Assembly (NCBI RefSeq): GCF_024642085.1
Contig: NZ_JAHEBV010000012.1
Location: 1-64,000 of the forward strand
Length of the DNA: 64,000 nucleotides
Origin: Novosphingobium sp.
GTDB lineage: Bacteria > Pseudomonadota > Alphaproteobacteria > Sphingomonadales > Sphingomonadaceae
Reading direction: 5' to 3'
Below, piece by piece: positions 63,252 through 64,000 of this stretch. How positions within the stretch are numbered: the first letter of the stretch is position 1; the number at the start of each line of letters is the position of its first letter. Position numbers and translations under genes: made by a program. Under the pieces are notes generated by a model. That model worked only from the letters and a program-made list of their open reading frames with translations, had not been told where the DNA came from and did no database searches.

Positions 63252-63653
63252 ATGACCGATAAGACCGACCTTACCGAAGCCGAATGGCGGCAGAAGCTGT
63301 CGCCCGAGCAGTACCATGTGCTGCGCGAACACGGAACCGAGCGCGCCTTCACCGGCAAGTATGACAGGAACAAGGCCACAGGTGTTTACATGTGCGCCGG
63401 TTGCGGCGCGCCATTGTTCTCGTCGGCTACCAAGTATGACAGCGGATCGGGCTGGCCCAGCTATACCGCGCCGGTTGAGGATGAGGCCGTGGACACCATC
63501 CGCGATGCCTCTCACGGCATGGTTCGCACGGAAGTCCGCTGCGCGAAATGCGACGGGCATCTGGGCCATGTTTTCCCCGATGGGCCGCGCGATGCCGGCG
63601 GGCTGCGCTATTGCATCAACAGTGCCAGTCTGGACTTTGAGCCCAAGGATTGA
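63252..63653 (+). CDS. msrB: Peptide-methionine (R)-S-oxide reductase MsrB
   Basis: A 133-residue enzyme reducing methionine-R-sulphoxide in proteins. Zinc is bound by Cys 48/51 (CAGC) and Cys 97/100 (CAKC). The catalytic Cys 121 is in RYCINSASL. The resolving cysteine of E. coli (SGCGWPS) is serine here (DSGSGWPSY), so regeneration must rely on another thiol or a reductant. The start ATG follows CCAAGGAG. It reads with the SPFH-NfeD pair. Confidence 0.95.
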   Translation: MTDKTDLTEAEWRQKLSPEQYHVLREHGTERAFTGKYDRNKATGVYMCAGCGAPLFSSATKYDSGSGWPSYTAPVEDEAVDTIRDASHGMVRTEVRCAKCDGHLGHVFPDGPRDAGGLRYCINSASLDFEPKD

Positions 63654-63673
63654 CGGCTGGACGGTACAGCCGT
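63653..63673 (+). terminator. Weak hairpin after msrB
   Basis: ACGGCTG and CAGCCGT form a seven-pair stem around a seven-base loop right at the msrB stop. It is followed by GCGGTTTGA, so the U-run is short. Possibly terminates msrB, with little confidence. Confidence 0.35.
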
Positions 63674-63770
63674 GCGGTTTGACGATTGGGCATTACCCGC
63701 TTGATAAAATCTCCTATGGTGGCGGCTGTGCGCCGGGCCTTCGCCATGGCGGGAGGAATGATCGACCCAT

Positions 63771-64000
63771 ATGGCCAGAAGCGATATCCGGCGGGATCCG
63801 CCGCGCAGACGCCAGCCTGAACCTGCGCGGCCGTCCGGTTGGCGCCGTATTCTGCGCCGGACCTTGGTCTGGGGCTTTGCGGTTGCGCTGCTGGGGGTAA
63901 TCGCCCTGGCAGTCGCTGTCGGGCTGACCGCCAGGACGCTGCCCAGTTACGACCAGCTCAAGTCCAGCCAGGCCGGACAGATGATCGTCGTGCGTGCGCG
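63771..64000 (+). CDS. Class A penicillin-binding protein (PBP1-type), N-terminal fragment
   Basis: The first 76 complete codons only, cut by the window end. A basic cytoplasmic tail (about 1-30) is followed by a membrane helix (LVWGFAVALLGVIALAVAVGL) and the start of the transglycosylase region (TLPSYDQLKSSQAGQMIVVR), typical of class A PBPs that polymerise and cross-link peptidoglycan. The preceding TGA is in frame, so this ATG is the first start. A GGGAGGA lies 14 bases upstream, rather far. The identification depends on the short N-terminal segment. Confidence 0.75.
   Translation, partial: MARSDIRRDPPRRRQPEPARPSGWRRILRRTLVWGFAVALLGVIALAVAVGLTARTLPSYDQLKSSQAGQMIVVRA

Noticed and set aside
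1..64000. Mobile elements, CRISPR arrays, tRNA or rRNA genes
   Set aside because: No transposase, integrase, regular short repeats with spacers, cloverleaf or ribosomal sequence was seen on either strand.

Overview
The window is GC-rich DNA from an alphaproteobacterium, almost certainly a member of the Sphingomonadales (Novosphingobium/Erythrobacter/Sphingomonas-like). This rests on gene content: the alphaproteobacterial block DUF3576-leuS-lptE-holA, a TonB-receptor-driven maltodextrin locus with tryptophan-halogenase-like flavoproteins, a P450/acyl-CoA synthetase pair, a PQQ quinohemoprotein, and several small families typical of sphingomonads (RHH_4, DUF6356, DUF2141). I see no tRNA, rRNA, insertion sequence, prophage or CRISPR array. 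It reads as ordinary chromosome with a few accessory loci.

Layout. (1) 1-12684: exopolysaccharide locus. It holds two O-antigen-ligase/Wzy-like membrane proteins (one cut by the window start and open to its left edge), a GT2 and two GT4 glycosyltransferases, a WcaF-like acetyltransferase, a TPR/beta-sandwich membrane protein, a BY-kinase (Wzc), an outer-membrane exporter (Wza), a small exported protein and the initiating phosphoglycosyltransferase. (2) 12769-17489: holA, lptE, leuS and the DUF3576 lipoprotein, reading leftwards. (3) 17684-23592: housekeeping and orphan genes, namely a putative outer-membrane protein, an acetoacetyl-CoA reductase, an RHH protein, a GNAT enzyme, murA, galU and an Ala/Pro-rich membrane protein. 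galU and murA supply the envelope pathways. (4) 23601-31532: P450 plus acyl-CoA synthetase, an M23 peptidase, a ferritin-like DUF455 protein, a 1-Cys Bcp peroxiredoxin and glnE. (5) 31644-38989: M28 peptidase, agmatine deiminase and a DUF2334 deacetylase-like protein in one run, followed by a two-glycosyltransferase, membrane-protein and DUF2141 group that looks like an uncharacterised glycoconjugate pathway.

(6) 38996-53251: maltodextrin utilisation locus. A TonB receptor takes oligosaccharide across the outer membrane, a GH13 amylase, a GH13 glucosidase and a GH97 glucosidase hydrolyse it, an SLC45/GPH-type MFS carrier crosses the inner membrane, and a LacI regulator controls the set. Two near-identical operator-like sites lie in front of the MFS gene and in the regulator/receptor intergenic region. 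Two flavin-dependent halogenase homologues sit inside the same tightly packed rightward operon, and their role there is not known. (7) 53248-64000: an Lrp/AsnC regulator, DUF6356, a YeiH-type exporter, a membrane-anchored PQQ dehydrogenase with C-terminal haem c, a Tat-type dienelactone hydrolase, two FAD-dependent oxidoreductases, an SPFH/NfeD pair, msrB, and the start of a class A penicillin-binding protein cut by the window end.

Most genes are packed with ATGA, GTGA or TGATG stop/start overlaps, so operon boundaries follow mainly from strand switches and a few clear hairpin terminators. No intergenic gap exceeds 300 bases.
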